The notes under the pieces were generated by a model, which ran no database searches, had not been told where the DNA came from, and saw only the letters and a list, made by a program, of their open reading frames with translations. From contig QZLH01000171.1 of the NCBI GenBank assembly GCA_003833135.1, positions 1 through 64,000 on the forward strand: DNA of 64,000 nucleotides, read 5' to 3'. The position numbers and the translations under genes were made by a program. This DNA is from Oehlia diaphana. Its lineage: Eukaryota; Glomeromycota; Glomeromycetes; Glomerales; Glomeraceae. Shown here one piece after another: positions 22,401 through 35,640 of this stretch (within the stretch, counting starts at the first letter, position 1; each line of letters starts with the position of its first letter).

Positions 22401-22512
22401 CTTTTTGTAGTATTAGCATTCTTTCATTCATTACATTATATTGTTCACTCACCATATTTCACGAACTTCTTAAAATCAATTACTTAATTTCCTATATTTC
22501 ACACTTCTCAAG
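19403..22512. other. 3.1-kb AT-rich intergenic region
   Basis: No gene is supported between prohibitin-2 and the SET gene. From about 20,240 to 21,830 the sequence is very poor in G and C. Short inverted arms lie near 20396-20430 and 21125-21170. A GC-richer island at about 21845-21905 (with GGGCCGACCCGGGAACCCC) breaks the AT-rich tract. Around 22255-22345 the minus strand has a faint tRNA-like A-box (GTGGCGCAGTAGC) without a good B-box. Confidence 0.6.
20396..21170. repeat. Inverted-repeat pair in AT-rich tract
   Basis: The left arm contains ATTATGATTTTT and AATTAACCAATAGAAT (20396-20430). The right arm contains ATTCTATTGGTTAATT (21125-21140) and AAAAATCATAATAAT (about 21155-21169), which are inverse matches in the same order from the inside out, separated by a small insertion. 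The interior of about 700 bp is AT-rich and non-coding. It could be a decayed MITE or chance similarity in biased DNA. Confidence 0.35.
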
Positions 22513-25500
22513 ATGGGGTCAGAAATGCCCCAACAATTTGACGACGTTTTAACCGAGTTGCTGATTGACAAAATCAACCTATGGTTTAAAACGTTTAAAT
22601 TGAATCCCAGTTACGTTGAAACTAAGGTTTCGCGAGAGGTTCTTGTTGAGCATATACAGCGCCACGTAATCCAGCCAAACAAGATTTCTAACGCAGCGAA
22701 GGAGCTACTCAAGTAAGTATACTAATACCTAAATCACCTCGAAAGCGCTTGAAATAATTTAATTGGACGCAAAGTAGAGAAAGGAGGCCATGAAATTTAT
22801 AGCCTATTAATTATTTAGAAAATCGCCGTATTGTGCTTCTTAATATACAATATTTATTGTGCGTTTGTTACTTGAACAACTACCATCTATTCACGTTAAT
22901 TAACCCAACTTTTTTTATTCAGGATTCCTTCCGTTATTGAAGCTGCTGGTGTTACTGCTGAAAATGAGAGGGAATTCATATCGTAAATATCTTTTATTTT
23001 GACACTCATTTTAGCATAAAATATTTATTATAACTTTGTTTTAAGACATGCAAACAGGTACTTTGAAATGTACCTACCGAACGCAGGTTGCGAAATAGCA
23101 GAAACGCCGCGTTATTCTGGTTCTGATAAACGAGAGGCATGTATAATAGCAACAAAAAAATGGCAAGTTGGTGATGAAATCAAATACTGCACTGGAGTTC
23201 TTGTTCCTATCACTAGCGAAGAGGAACGAGCTCTTGAAGGCGGAAGAGATTTCAGTATAATGTGGTCAACCAGAAAAGATTGCATGTGTTTACTTCTTGG
23301 ACCAGCTAGGTTTGTTAATGTAAGTAATTCAGGCTTCTTGACGGACTGTTATTTTAACATCGATCAATATGAGATCTTAATAGCTCAAACGGTAAAAATC
23401 GGGCTTCGACAATATTGAAACACCCTACCAATTATTATATAACGTTTCATGTTTTATAATTATAATTGTTCTTATTATTTTAGCATGATTGTAACCCAAA
23501 CACACATTTTATTGCGACGGGACAAAATACAATCTCTTTTAAATTGCTTAGAGACGTAGCGGTTGGTGAAGAACTAACAGCTCATTATGGTGAAAATTAT
23601 TTCGGGCAAGGCAATGAAGAATGTCTGTGTGTAACCTGCGAACAAAAACAAACTGGCGGCTTCAAGAAAGTTAGGGATGAAACAGAAGAAGAAGCCTATG
23701 AAGGTTTAAGACCCTTCGTATATAATGATGGCAGGCTTGTGAGGCGTAGCATGCGCCGTAATAAAGCTATTCAGTGTACGTTAATTTTTTTTTTTTTTTT
23801 CCCAAGAAAAAAAAATTACTTATAATCCGATTCATCGAACGTTTTTTCAACTAGTTAATAACACCACTAAAAGTAAAAGTAAACCTGTTCCTGTTCGCGT
23901 TAACAAAAATATGGATGACGACTCAGTAGCAGAAAATTCTTCGATTGACATTAATAGTGATATTTCTCCTGCAGATGATCATACCACTTCTACACAAATA
24001 CAGATGGACCTTGATGAACGTACCACTTCAGTTAGAACACAACCTACCATTAATACCAACGTTCCAGGACGTATTACTTCCACTAACAGAACCGAAAATA
24101 AAAATTGTCTTCCTGTAAATTCGGCATCAATCTCGGTGAGACAACGAAAGTTTTTGGAGCCAATAAGTTTCAAAGCATTGTTCTCAACAACTCGAGTACG
24201 CCCTAACGCATCATTTACAGCGATTAATTCTTCTAGTGGCAATTCTGGTAGATTATTCCAAGATATTGGTACTGGCAATCAAGAATCAAGAGCTAATGTC
24301 CTTCAAGAAAATTGTAATAATAATTATCAATCATTGAGGACAAATACATCAAATACAGTTACGCAAGACGAGCGAAATGATAATTCTCCATCCAGACCAA
24401 CATTACAACGCCCTAACAGAGATTCTGGAATGTTAATGCACACTACTATAACAAATTCTAGAGCAAACCAAGAAATTAATTCAACTGGGCTATCAATTCA
24501 ATCTAATGTAGCAAGTGAACAGTCATCGCGAACGGCGTCAACTGTTGTGCCTCACATAAGTCGTGGTATTAATTCTATATCCGTATCAAAGTTTCCTCAG
24601 TCAACAACCGATGATAGATCAGTTAATGCAAAACATATAAATAGTAGAAATACTTCAAATTACGATTCGCATTCGATTATTAATCGACGTGAATCTGAGC
24701 CAGTATACACTACTAGGACTATAGAACGAGTTCCAAATGTATCACCGATGTCTGTTAGTCGAAAATCCTCAGTGTCTAATCAAACCAGCAATACTGGATT
24801 TAGCAGACAGCATTTAGATTCTTTGAGCCAAAAAGGATTGCCAGCTATTGGGGAGATTTCAGGACTTGTTACATCACGACCGTGGACGGGTGTGGAGTTA
24901 ACAGCCAACCCAAATATTCAAATTACTTGGGGAATAGAAACACAGATTATAGTACCAGGGAATAGCCAGTGGCAAAGGCAGTTTCCTTCTGCATATAAAG
25001 GGAGAGGAAATAGGTCGCGAGCCACTAATAGTAATAATACTTCGCGAATGTCTATTTCTTACTTATGTAGTAATGATTTGCCCGGACAAAATGATTCTAA
25101 TCAAAAGCTTAGTGCTAGTTTTTTTAATGATAAGCCTAACATAAAAAGGGTTTGTCGAGTATGTCGTGAAAAATTTGCGCCACTTCAAGTGGACATGAAT
25201 GCCCACAAATGCCCAAGATGCTCGCGACATTTTAGTTTATATAACCTTGAATGGCCGTTACGAAAACAACCAAGACAACCCAAGGAAAAGGGAAAGGCCA
25301 AAGAAGTAAGTTCGGTAGATATTTTATTTATTTTTTTATTAAATAATATATATAATTTTTTTATGAATAGACAAGGAATCGTAATGAAATTATGAATCGA
25401 CGAGACAAAAAAGCGACGGCAATGGCACCGATAATAACGACGACAAATAATAAAGGAAAAACTAGACAAATGTCTGTACCCGTAACTTACATAGGAGATA

Positions 25501-26337
25501 AAAAAGAACATAATGAAAGAATGCAGGCGATAATTTTCGCAGAAAGCAACGAGGAATGGCTTCCTATCCCTGAGATTGATAAAGAGAAATATGCTGTGGG
25601 CGAGGAACAACCAACCGCTGGCAAAGGTAAATGGATTTTATTTATAAGATTACGCGCAGAGAAAAAAATATTATTTTTTGTAATGAATTATATAAATATT
25701 TTTTTTATGCATTTTAATTTTTTTTTTAATGTTAAGTACTATAATTTTAAATTGGACCATTTTTTAAAAAGTTCTTTATTTTATTTTAACTTTTTTAGCT
25801 TTTAGTATTTCAATGAAGCGCAAAAGAAACGAAAAGTTCGCCACCGGCGAGGTATGGTACAAACCATTTCTCAGATGGAGCGCCAGTACAGGGTATGTGC
25901 ACCTAAACTCGATTTGGCGCTATGTCGAATTTCATACCTCTCCTGACAATAATAAATTGAGAATGGTGAAGAAGAAAGTTGGCAAGACTTATCCGAGCGG
26001 CTTTGAAGAAAACGGAAGTTTTCCAGCCGCATCTTTGCAGGGCGGCTATGCAACATATCAGGGTGACTGGTAAGTGGTTAAGTAACATAAGGCTTTAATA
26101 TGGTAAAATTTACACTAACTTATTTTGTACTATTGTAGGGTTCCATACGAAGATGCTTTGAAAATCGCCGAAGAATTAGGTGTACCTGAATTGCTTCAAA
26201 AGTTTATTTTGCCTCCAGATGGAAATATAGCCGCGACGTCGTCTTCTCTGGGAACTGCTACCTCTTCTAAGAGAAAGTATGAGGAAGTAGATGCGGAGGA
26301 TTCGGATTCCGAACCTTCGCATAAAAAACGTACCTAA
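22513..26337 (+). CDS. Suv4-20/Set9-type histone methyltransferase with C-terminal APSES/KilA-N-like domain
   Basis: Predicted histone H4-K20 methyltransferase (KMT5B/C, Set9 family). Exons: 22513-22712, 22923-22982, 23058-23319, 23484-23775, 23855-25305, 25371-25626, 25799-26069 and 26139-26337. Phases are continuous and give 996 residues. The helical N-terminus (VLTELLIDKINLWFKTFKLN) precedes a SET domain at about 88-235 with IMWSTRKDCMCLLLGPARFV, the NHDCNPNT motif at about 174, ELTAHYGENYFG at about 207 and post-SET cysteines CLCVTC. A Ser/Asn-rich disordered stretch follows. A four-Cys zinc-ribbon-like motif (CRVC...CPRC) lies at about 703-731. At about 855-955 is an APSES/KilA-N-like module: GYVHLNSIWRYVEF, then GGYATYQGDWVPYEDALKIA. 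The C-tail KRKYEE...PSHKKRT is nuclear-signal-like. The APSES call is by motif recall and is less certain than the SET call. Confidence 0.85.
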
Positions 26338-27448
26338 CTAAGGGTCCAGCTTCGGATCCTCTAGAGGAGAAGGGATGGGTGGGATTTAGTTCCAGATCCA
26401 TCGGCCTTTAAAAATCCTTGCACTAGAAAAATATAAATAAAGGTAATGTTATGTCGCGGAACTTATATTTCGAAGATTTCGAAGGTACTTTAAAGGCGAA
26501 ATTTATGCGACACAATCTTATGCTCGGATGCCTTTCGTGAAATCTCTACAGAGAAAGAGTAATATAGCGACAACATGGAGGTCCATACAAGAATAATATG
26601 ATTGCAAGGTGGATGATGGTATCTTACGCAATGATTAATTAAACTCCTCAAGTAGGATCATTTTGTAGAACAATCCTATTATTTCTGTGGATTATCGTGA
26701 AATGTGGCACAATCTTTAGGTTTCGATGTTCTTTCTAAGAATAATCGATAAGCAAATTATTTGTGGCGCAAACATCGATGGTCTTTTAATAAAATAAGTT
26801 CAATATATACCAGATGATAATCAAAATCGGTCATGTTTTTATTTCTGTCATTTATGTATAATACAACATAATTTAAATGGAATCTCGTAAGTCAAAGCTC
26901 CGAGAATAATTGAAGATCCTCAAAATTTTGTGAACTTATTTAAACATTTAGTCAAGGTATAGCTTCATGATTAATGTTATATTTTCGTTTGCATATTAAT
27001 TGATCAGTTTCTTCTAATATATATATATATATGTTTTTTTTGTTAAATTAATAGAAACATACTCATTAATGTGCTTGGAAATTGGGAGCTTTATAAATTC
27101 TCAATCAGGGCGCTTGTGAAAATCAGTTTAGCTTAAAATTTTAATAAATCATTAATTTAATTTAATTTAATTGGAAGTGATTTTAAGATAACATTTAATT
27201 CTGTAAACAGAAAGTATCTTTCAAAAGTATCTTAATGAATAATATGTAACATATTTAACATATTTAATTTAATATTTAATTAGACTGTTTGGGACATTCT
27301 GCAAGGGATCGAGTAATTAATATATGTTAATCAAAAAAATTGGTAATTTAATTTTTTGTATATATATTATATTATTAAAAGTTGTATATAAAGTGTTTAG
27401 TGTGATAGAAAATTTTATTAATCAAAATAAACGTCTTAAGAGTATAAT
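26338..27448. other. Tail-to-tail intergenic region
   Basis: This 1.1-kb stretch lies between the 3' ends of two convergent genes (SET gene and MLH1). It is AT-rich with no open frame of note. It probably holds the two 3' UTRs and polyadenylation signals; a short (AT)n run lies near 27020-27032. Confidence 0.6.
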
Positions 27449-30400
27449 TTAACAACGTTCAAATATACGATACAAGTCTGGTAAATTAGCTATTTGAAGT
27501 ACGTGTCCGTTTTCGGCAATACTTTTTGGAGCAATAAATTGACTTTTTAAAGTAGGGAAAATTAAATGTTCAATTTGCCATTTATATCTTGCAATTTCAG
27601 CTTTTTTTTGTTGTTCTGTAAAAATCAAATTTGTTTCTTTTTCGGAACTTTTCCTTTTTGGTAATAATAAGGAATTATCCTTAGACGTATCACAAATATC
27701 CATCGAATTATCGTCTTGATTGTTGCTAATAGATGTTGAAATGTTCGAAAAGTTTGGTGGTTCGGGGGCATAAAATAATCCGAGTTCGCGAGAGAGAGTT
27801 TCAAAACACCCCGTTTCAGTTTCCCAATCAACCTTTACGAAAAATATTTTCGCTTAACTTAAATAATATAACGTAGAAAAAGTGGATATAATATTTTACC
27901 TCTGTTCCTAAACGTAATAAAAATGTTGGAAGTTTATCTAAATTTGGTGCATATCCTTTGAGCATTAAAGGTAAAGTAGCTAATTCACCATTCTCTGTTA
28001 TAGTCATTGAAAAATACTCTAACAACATTTCTTTCCGCGAGATTAATTGATCAATAATTATCTATTATTAAATAATTAGAATATTATTTAAAATTTTAGT
28101 TACTTAAAGAACAAATAAAAATTTACCTGGGAAATTTCTTCATTCGGTTTCAAATCTTCCGATTTATCATGATCACAAGATTCCAAAGCGAAAATTGTCA
28201 ATTCACGTATTGGAGCAGGTATAGACAAATGAATAAACCCAAAATTATGAAATCCGTGGAGTGCCAATTGATAAAATAATTCTTCACTAATGCATAAAAT
28301 AAATTTGCAATAATTAGTTAACCTAATTTTGTTAATGAGAATAATACAAATAAAATTTTCATAATACCTGAGAACATTGTAATTGACCATATAAAGTTTT
28401 GTTTGATGCTGTACTAACGCAAGAGTTAAAGAATCATCAACACAACCGACAAATGTATGATTTGCAAGTAATTCCGTAAGCCCTTTTAAAAATAATATTT
28501 TAATCAGAAATATAGGAATTTTACACATACATTGTTTAAAAGTACCTTTGTGTTCAATTTCCTTTAGTCGTTTACGTAAAGTTAAAATACTAGTTAATCG
28601 AACATCGAAACGCTCACGTTTACGTTTCAAATTAGAAGATCCCACATTACTATTACCAATGTTTTTTGAACTACATAAGAGAAACATATAAAAAATTAAA
28701 TATTTTATTGATTAAGTACAATGTTTAACGCCCGTTGGTTAAAATACCTATTAGGAAAGTTATTATTCCCTTTTTTTGGATTGTCCTTAGGTTGCATATT
28801 AAATGTATTATCTGGATTACAAAAGTCATCAAGTGTTTGTACACGACTGTCTGTCCTAACAAGCTTGTAATTTAAAACCTTGACACCTTATTTAATCAAG
28901 TGTATAATAGTTAAGTAAATCTTTAAGATGGATGTGTGACATTACATTTATAATTACCCGATTTTTTAATCGAATTTTCTGCTAAATTTGTATTCGTTTC
29001 AATAGATTCAGCTCCCGGTAATAAAGTCTATCATAAATTCAATGATAATATTAACCATTATAAAAAAAATGAATAATACATATGATTGGTATGATGTTTT
29101 CAAGAAAAACCTGTGTTAAAAATGTCCTTGAACTGTTCGCACCGGCGAGACTTTCTTGTATAGCATCTCCTACTGCAGCAATGACTTCATCTTCATTTAA
29201 GAATCGAACCTATTAAGATAATTAAAAAAAATTAGTAATAGAATATTTAATTTAAGCAGCATGCTAATGAAAATGATTTAACTTCGCGTTTTGTAGGATG
29301 AACATTGACGTCAACATTCTGTGGGTTGATTTCCAAACTTAAATATGCAAATGGATGAGTATTCTTTGGCAAATATGTCGTGTATATACTTTCAATAGCC
29401 TTTTTTAGTGAATAATTTTCTACAGCTCTGTCTTTGATGTTGTTACTGATGTTATTACCTCTTATAAAAATCAAAATTCAATAAATTCAACACGCATAAA
29501 ATAGTAACTCACGATTTATAAACAAAAGAAAAATCATTTTTTTAAGGTTATAATTCGCGTTGGAGATATATCCATTCAACTTAAACTCGAGCTTTTTAAA
29601 AGATTTACTCAATTCCAACAATTCAGAAGCTATACTGCCATATATTTGACGGATATTGTCTAGTACTGAAGACATTGATAAAGTATTTACTTCTGCTTGG
29701 TTTGAGCCTTGCTATATACTTAGAATATTAGTATTACAAAGGATACACAAATAATCAAAAATAAGATGATAATTGTTATAACCTTTTTGCAAGTAAAGCT
29801 GACACCAGAATTATGAATTGCATATCGATTAACCACATCCAAAATTCTATTATACTCATCACTTGGACTCTTTAGGGCCTTTCTACGTGTTGGAACATTA
29901 TAGAAAAGATCTTCGGCCTAACAGAAATTATATCGACAATTGGATTATTATGTTAATATCGAAATTGAAGTATAACAAAGAATTTTGTAACTCCGGATTT
30001 ACGAAGAAATCTTACCGTAATTTGTGTTCCGGTATTACCAGCACATGCTTTTGGCTCCGCATTTGCACCAGGTTTCGCAGGAACAAGTTTACCATCCGAA
30101 TAACAAGCCCTATAAGCAATTAAGCCATTATTATAGTCATTAGTGTCGAGGAAATGTTACAAAAACGAAAGACTTAAATTTATAAATCGTAAAGACAATT
30201 TTAAATTGAAACATTTCATACACATAATACTTGCCTATAAGCGCAGTTAGAATCCGCTGTCTTAGTGGTAATTGTAACGTGTGCCACGTGACTTATGCTC
30301 GCCAAAGCTTCCCCACGAAAACCGTACGTATTAATATTTGACAAATCTTCGAAATTCTTTAATTTGCTCGTTGTAAACCGTTCACAAACAATAGTCATAT

Positions 30401-30764
30401 CTTCTTTCTTTAGTGCAAACTCGTATTAATAAAATTCGAAATGAGTAATAAGTTTGTATTATTATAATGACCAACCCTTATCCCATGTCCGTTGTCAAGA
30501 ATTTGTAGTAATTTAAGCCCCCCGTCTTTAACCGTTATTTGAATGTTTGAAGCACCAGCATCCAAAGAATTTTCAATCAGCTCCTTTAACGCATTTGCAG
30601 GTCGATTAATTATCTTAATTTATTTTTATATTTCAGTATTTATTTTGCTAGTTTAAAAAATTAGCAGAGTAATAACGTAAATTATATACCTCTCCGGCAG
30701 CAATCCGATTAACTACCGTTTCGTCTAATCTTCTAATAGGACGTGGATTAGTCTTGTCAGTCAT
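27449..30764 (-). CDS. MLH1: DNA mismatch repair protein MLH1
   Basis: MutL homologue; it pairs with PMS1/PMS2 or MLH3 in nuclear mismatch repair and meiotic crossing-over. The ATG at 30764 gives [18 protein letters not shown], then NRIAAGE, the first GHKL ATPase motif; an in-frame ATG at 30803 would add 13 residues. In order: [18 protein letters not shown] (motif I with catalytic Glu and Asn), ILDNGHGI (motif II), [29 protein letters not shown] (motif III), [20 protein letters not shown], then [33 protein letters not shown] (transducer domain) and TLLPGAES. The C-terminal dimerisation part ends [11 protein letters not shown]; the terminal FERC is diagnostic for MLH1, where this Cys tail contacts the PMS partner's endonuclease site. 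Many introns. Confidence 0.96.
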
Positions 30765-30926
30765 TGTTAGCGCGTCTTTTTCGTGTAAATGATATGAATT
30801 CATATATGAAATTTTCTGCAAGCTATCCAATCAAAATTTTGTGACACGACCTCGACAAGTGATCTACTTGATCTATCCCTCTGATAAGTGTTTGTCCGAT
30901 TCTTCTATTAGATCGTGTTTGTAAAA
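30765..30926. promoter_or_regulatory. 162-bp bidirectional promoter, MLH1/COPB1
   Basis: Only 162 bases separate the MLH1 and beta-COP start codons, which point outward, so both promoters and 5' UTRs must be packed here. The segment includes direct GATC-containing words (TGATCTACTTGATCTATCC) in the middle. No TATA-box is clear. Confidence 0.6.
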
Positions 30927-33900
30927 ATGGCGACAGACACTTGTTATACTATCATCCATCAAGATGACAGCTCAGATCAACCTTCTTTACAAGAGCTCAA
31001 AACAGCTCTCGAAAAGGGCTCTGAAGAGGCCAAAATCGAGACTATGAAAAAAATTTTAGTCACGATGCTTAATGGCGAACCGCTTCCTCAGATTTTAATG
31101 CACGTTATTCGTTTTGTAATGCCTTCAAAAAGTAAAGCCTTAAAAAAATTACTTCATTTTTACTGGGAGATTTGTCCTAAAACAAATCCTGATGGGAAAT
31201 TAAAACAAGAAATGATTTTAGTTTGGTAATTCTTTCATTTTCGATTTATATATTAGAAAACCTTCTACTTTATGTGTAAAAATTAATAAAAAGCTATTAA
31301 TTACAATATATGCTCATCAAATTGTATAATATTGTGTGTGATTTGATTAATAGAATTCGATAATTAATTATTTATTTCATTCTTTAAAGCAACGCGTTGA
31401 GGAATGATTTACAACATCCAAATGAATATATAAGAGGAGCAACACTTCGGTTCCTTTGTAAACTGCGCGAGCCAGAATTATTAGAGCCTTTATTGCCATC
31501 TTGTCGATCATGTTTGGTACGATGACCGTAGAAATTTTAATCATTCGTAGAATCCTCATTAACGATTCTAATTTTAATTGATAGGAACATCGACATGCGT
31601 ATGTTAGAAAAAATGCAGTATTTGCAATTTATACCATATATAAGCATTTCGAATATCTCATTCCTGATGCTCCAGAATTAATTCAAAGTTTTTTAGCAGC
31701 GGTAAAATTTAATTCAATATTTAATATTTATCTAATGTACCCTTAAAGCGAATATTTCATTTCTATTATAAAGGAAGCAGATCAAACTTGTAAACGTAAC
31801 GCTTTTGTTATGCTTTGCAATACCAATCAAGCCCGTGCCGTAGAATACCTTAACGACGTTTTCGACCAAGTACCAAATTTTGATGAGTTATTGCAGTTAT
31901 CTGTAATCGAACTAATCAGGAAGGACTGCAGAAATAACAGCACCAACAGGGTGATATATTATTTTTAGTGTGTCAAAAATATATGTAGATTGCCCTTGCA
32001 GAATTTTTGTTAACATTTGCGGGGCATTTGGATATGATTTGCGCAGGGAAAATATATCAGGTGTATCTTTGACTTGTTGAATGCCGCATCTCATTCGGTC
32101 AAGTACGAAGCCGCGACTTCATTAATGGCATTGACTCATGCGCCTGCCGCTGTTAAAGGTAAGTTTGTTCATGAACTTATTTTTTAAAAAAAAAATTCTA
32201 ATATTCTTACTTTTAAATTTAATAATTTAGCTGCCGCATCATGTTATATTGAACTTATTATCAAGGAATCAGATAATAATGTCAAACTAATTGTTTTGGA
32301 TCGCTTGGACGAACTACGCGAAAAACACGATCAAACCTTAGACGATTTGGTATTGGATATTCTTCGTGTTTTAACTAGGTATCATAAATAAAAGATTGTA
32401 TTGCTGTGCTTACAATAATAATTATAGTGCAAATAAAAAATGCGAAATTTTTGTCTATAGTCCAGATATTGAAGTTAGACGTAAAGCATTACGTATCGCT
32501 TTAGAATTAGTTACAAATAGAAACGTTCAAGAGGTTGTAGTGTTCTTAAAAAAAGAACTCAGCAAAACTCTTGATCAAGATTACGAAAAGGTATGCAATT
32601 TAATTAATTTTATAAGTCATTGTTTACACCGTTATCATTTTTTCTGAATATTCTTTATAGAATAATGAATATAGGCAACTATTGATTCAATCAATTCACG
32701 GTTGCGCTATTAAATTTTCTGAAGTTGCAGCGAATGTAGTCCATGTACTCATGGAGTTCTTAGGGGATTCTAATAATCCAGCAGCTGTAGACGTTATTGC
32801 ATTTGTGCGGTGAGTATATTTAATTCAATCATACAAAAATTTAACTATTTAATGATTTAAATTTAATTAATAGTGAGGTAGTTGAAAAATTTCCGAATCT
32901 GCGATCGTCTATTACTGAAAAATTGCTTGAAACTTTCATGGATGTTAAATCAGGCAAAGTATTTAGAGGTGCTCTTTGGATTGTTGGGGAATACTGTTCT
33001 AACTGTAAAGGTAATTGATTTTCGACTTTTTTAGTATTGATTATTATATGTGATCTTAAAATATTAAGAATGTCTTAGATATCGAAGAGGCGTGGAAACA
33101 AATCAGAGCTGGTCTTGGGGAAATACCTATTTTGGCCTCAGAACAGGTTTGATAAAAATTATTTAAATCTTTATTATATAAATTCTTTATTAACATATTT
33201 AATTAATAGCGGTTGCTTGAAGAAGCAGAAAAGGAAAATAAAAGTGAAGAACTTAATCATGAAAATAAACAAAATACTACTTCGTCATCGCGTCGCATCC
33301 TTGCTGATGGTACTTATGCCACTGAGACTGCTTTTTCATCAAATTCATCAACTCTCGCGAAGCTTGAGGCAATTAAAGCGGCTGTTAAACCTCCACTTAG
33401 ATGTAATTACTTGATTTGTTTATATAAAATTATAAAAATGATAAATATAAATTTATAATTCAATTTACTTTTTATTCTAATGTAGCGTTATTATTGAGTG
33501 GTGATTTCTATCTTGGTTCTGTCCTTGCTTCTACATTGACCAAATTAGTCTTGCGTTATTCTGGAATTTCGGAAGATCCAAAAAAAACTAATGCATTGCG
33601 AGCTGAAGTAGAAATTTATAACTGCTAATAAGATTCTCTACTAAATTTTTTCTAAATGATTGATATTGATCTATGTATTTTTTTTTTTTTTTTTTGTTTG
33701 TTTAGGCAATGCTTATAATGGCCAGCATAATTCGAGTTGGACAGTCCCAATTTGCTTCAAACCCAATTGATGAAGATTCTTATGATAGGATTATGTCATG
33801 TCTTCATATTTTAGAACAAATTTCTACTGATTATTCGATAAAAAGCGTGTTTTTACACGATACTAGGGCAGCTTTTGCAAGAATCGTTGAAGCTGAAGAG

Positions 33901-35458
33901 GTATATATGTATTTATGTAATATTTTTATTTTATTTTATTTTTTTTTTGCATTATATTTATGACTCGAAATTGTTAAATTGATATTTAAATCTAGAAACG
34001 CACGGCAGCTAAAAAGGCCAAAGACAAGTCAGCTGCAACGGTTCAAGTTGACGATCTTATTGTATTTAGGCAATTTTCAAAACGAAATATAGGCGATGAG
34101 GCAGATGAGGTATATACTTACTCACTTTCCTGGGTTAATTCGTTGGGAGTAGATTCATTATAATTTTTTAAAATTTAATTAGTATGAACTAGATTTGACC
34201 CGTGCCACCGGTCAAGCTGATTCACGTGATGATTTAATTTCGAAACTTAGCCGTGTAGTTCAACTTACTGGTAAAGTTTAATACCAACTGACTTAAAAAG
34301 TTACTTCATAAATAAATTTAATTATCATTAATTTTTGAGTAGGATTCTCCGATCCTGTGTACGCAGAAGCTTATGTCAATGTTCATCAATATGATATCCT
34401 ATTGGGTATAATATATATTATATGTTATCTTTTTTTGATAATTGAAATGAAATTAACTAAGTATATCCATTATCTTATTTAATATTAGATGTTTTAATTG
34501 TTAATCAGACCAGCGAGACATTACAGAACTTATCAATAGAGTTCGCCACTTTGGGTGATTTGAAATTGGTTGAAAGACCCACACAACATAATCTTGCACC
34601 ACACAGTTTTCACAGTGTGAAAGCTACAATTAAAGTAAATATAGATTATACTCTTATTCATCGTATAAATTTTTTTCTGTGAACAATGCCTAATATTATT
34701 TGTAGGTTTCGTCCACGGAAACGGGTGTGATTTTTGGTAACATTGTTTATGATGGACCAGGAACTTCGGAGAGCAACTGCGTAGTACTTAACGATATCCA
34801 TATCGATATTATGGATTATATAAATCCAGCATACTGTAATGAAACTCAGGTATATCACGTAAATTTATCCGTTGAAACTTGCAAGTTTATTTACTCTACT
34901 TAATCTCTTGCAGTTCCGTAGTATGTGGACAGAATTTGAATGGGAGAACAAAGTTAACGTCAACACAAATATCACGTAAGTTTTATATTTTGATTCAACG
35001 GTAATATTTTAATAAATTACAACTTTATTTAAATTTCATTTCTTAGAGATTTAAGAGAGTATCTTGGACATATTATGAAATCAACAAATATGAGCTGTTT
35101 AACTCCAGAAGTTGCATTATCGGGAGATTGTGGATTCCTCTCTGCAAATATGTATGCTAGAAGTATTTTTGGTAAGGATATAAATTGCAAGTATAGTTTA
35201 TATAAGTGAAATCAATTTAATTTGTAATTATTTATAACAGGTGAGGATGCTCTAGCTAATATTAGTATTGAGAAACAAACTGATGGAGCTATTACTGGCC
35301 ATGTTAGAATTCGAAGTAAGACACAAGGTATAGCGTTAAGTCTTGGGGATAAAATTACATTAGGTATATATAATATAATTCTTTAATTTACTTCATTCTT
35401 TAAATTTATTTATTAAAGTTAACCATTTCTTTCATTAGCTCAGAAAGCTGTAGCTTAA
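30927..35458 (+). CDS. COPB1: Coatomer subunit beta (beta-COP)
   Basis: Subunit of the COPI coat that drives Golgi-to-ER and intra-Golgi retrograde transport (yeast Sec26). The start at 30927 gives [14 protein letters not shown]. The N-terminal HEAT/ARM solenoid (adaptin N) is clear: [120 protein letters not shown] and [18 protein letters not shown] Ser-rich linker follows (around 33230-33400). The coatomer beta C-terminal appendage includes [70 protein letters not shown], and ends DKITLAQKAVA. About twenty exons with short introns. No break noticed; not every junction was checked. Confidence 0.96.
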
Positions 35459-35640
35459 ATAATATAAAATTTAATCATAAAAAAAATTATTTATTAAAAA
35501 ATTAAAAAATTAAAAATTTTACATAGAAAATAAATAATAGATCACATGTCTAAATGGACTAAAATGGATTAGTATCTTTTCTTGTAACTTTAAAAATAAA
35601 CGTTTCTTTGGTTCTGTGAATTTTATGATTAATTTACAAA

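Noticed and set aside
22255..22455. 66-codon minus-strand frame upstream of the SET gene
   Set aside because: No similarity recognised; its C-terminal part reads through the tRNA-like segment. More likely intergenic.
25392..26337. Separate KilA-N gene starting at the ATG at 25392
   Set aside because: The ATG is inside an exon that splices in frame from the SET-containing exon (25305 to 25371), so one gene is simpler. Transcripts could overturn this.
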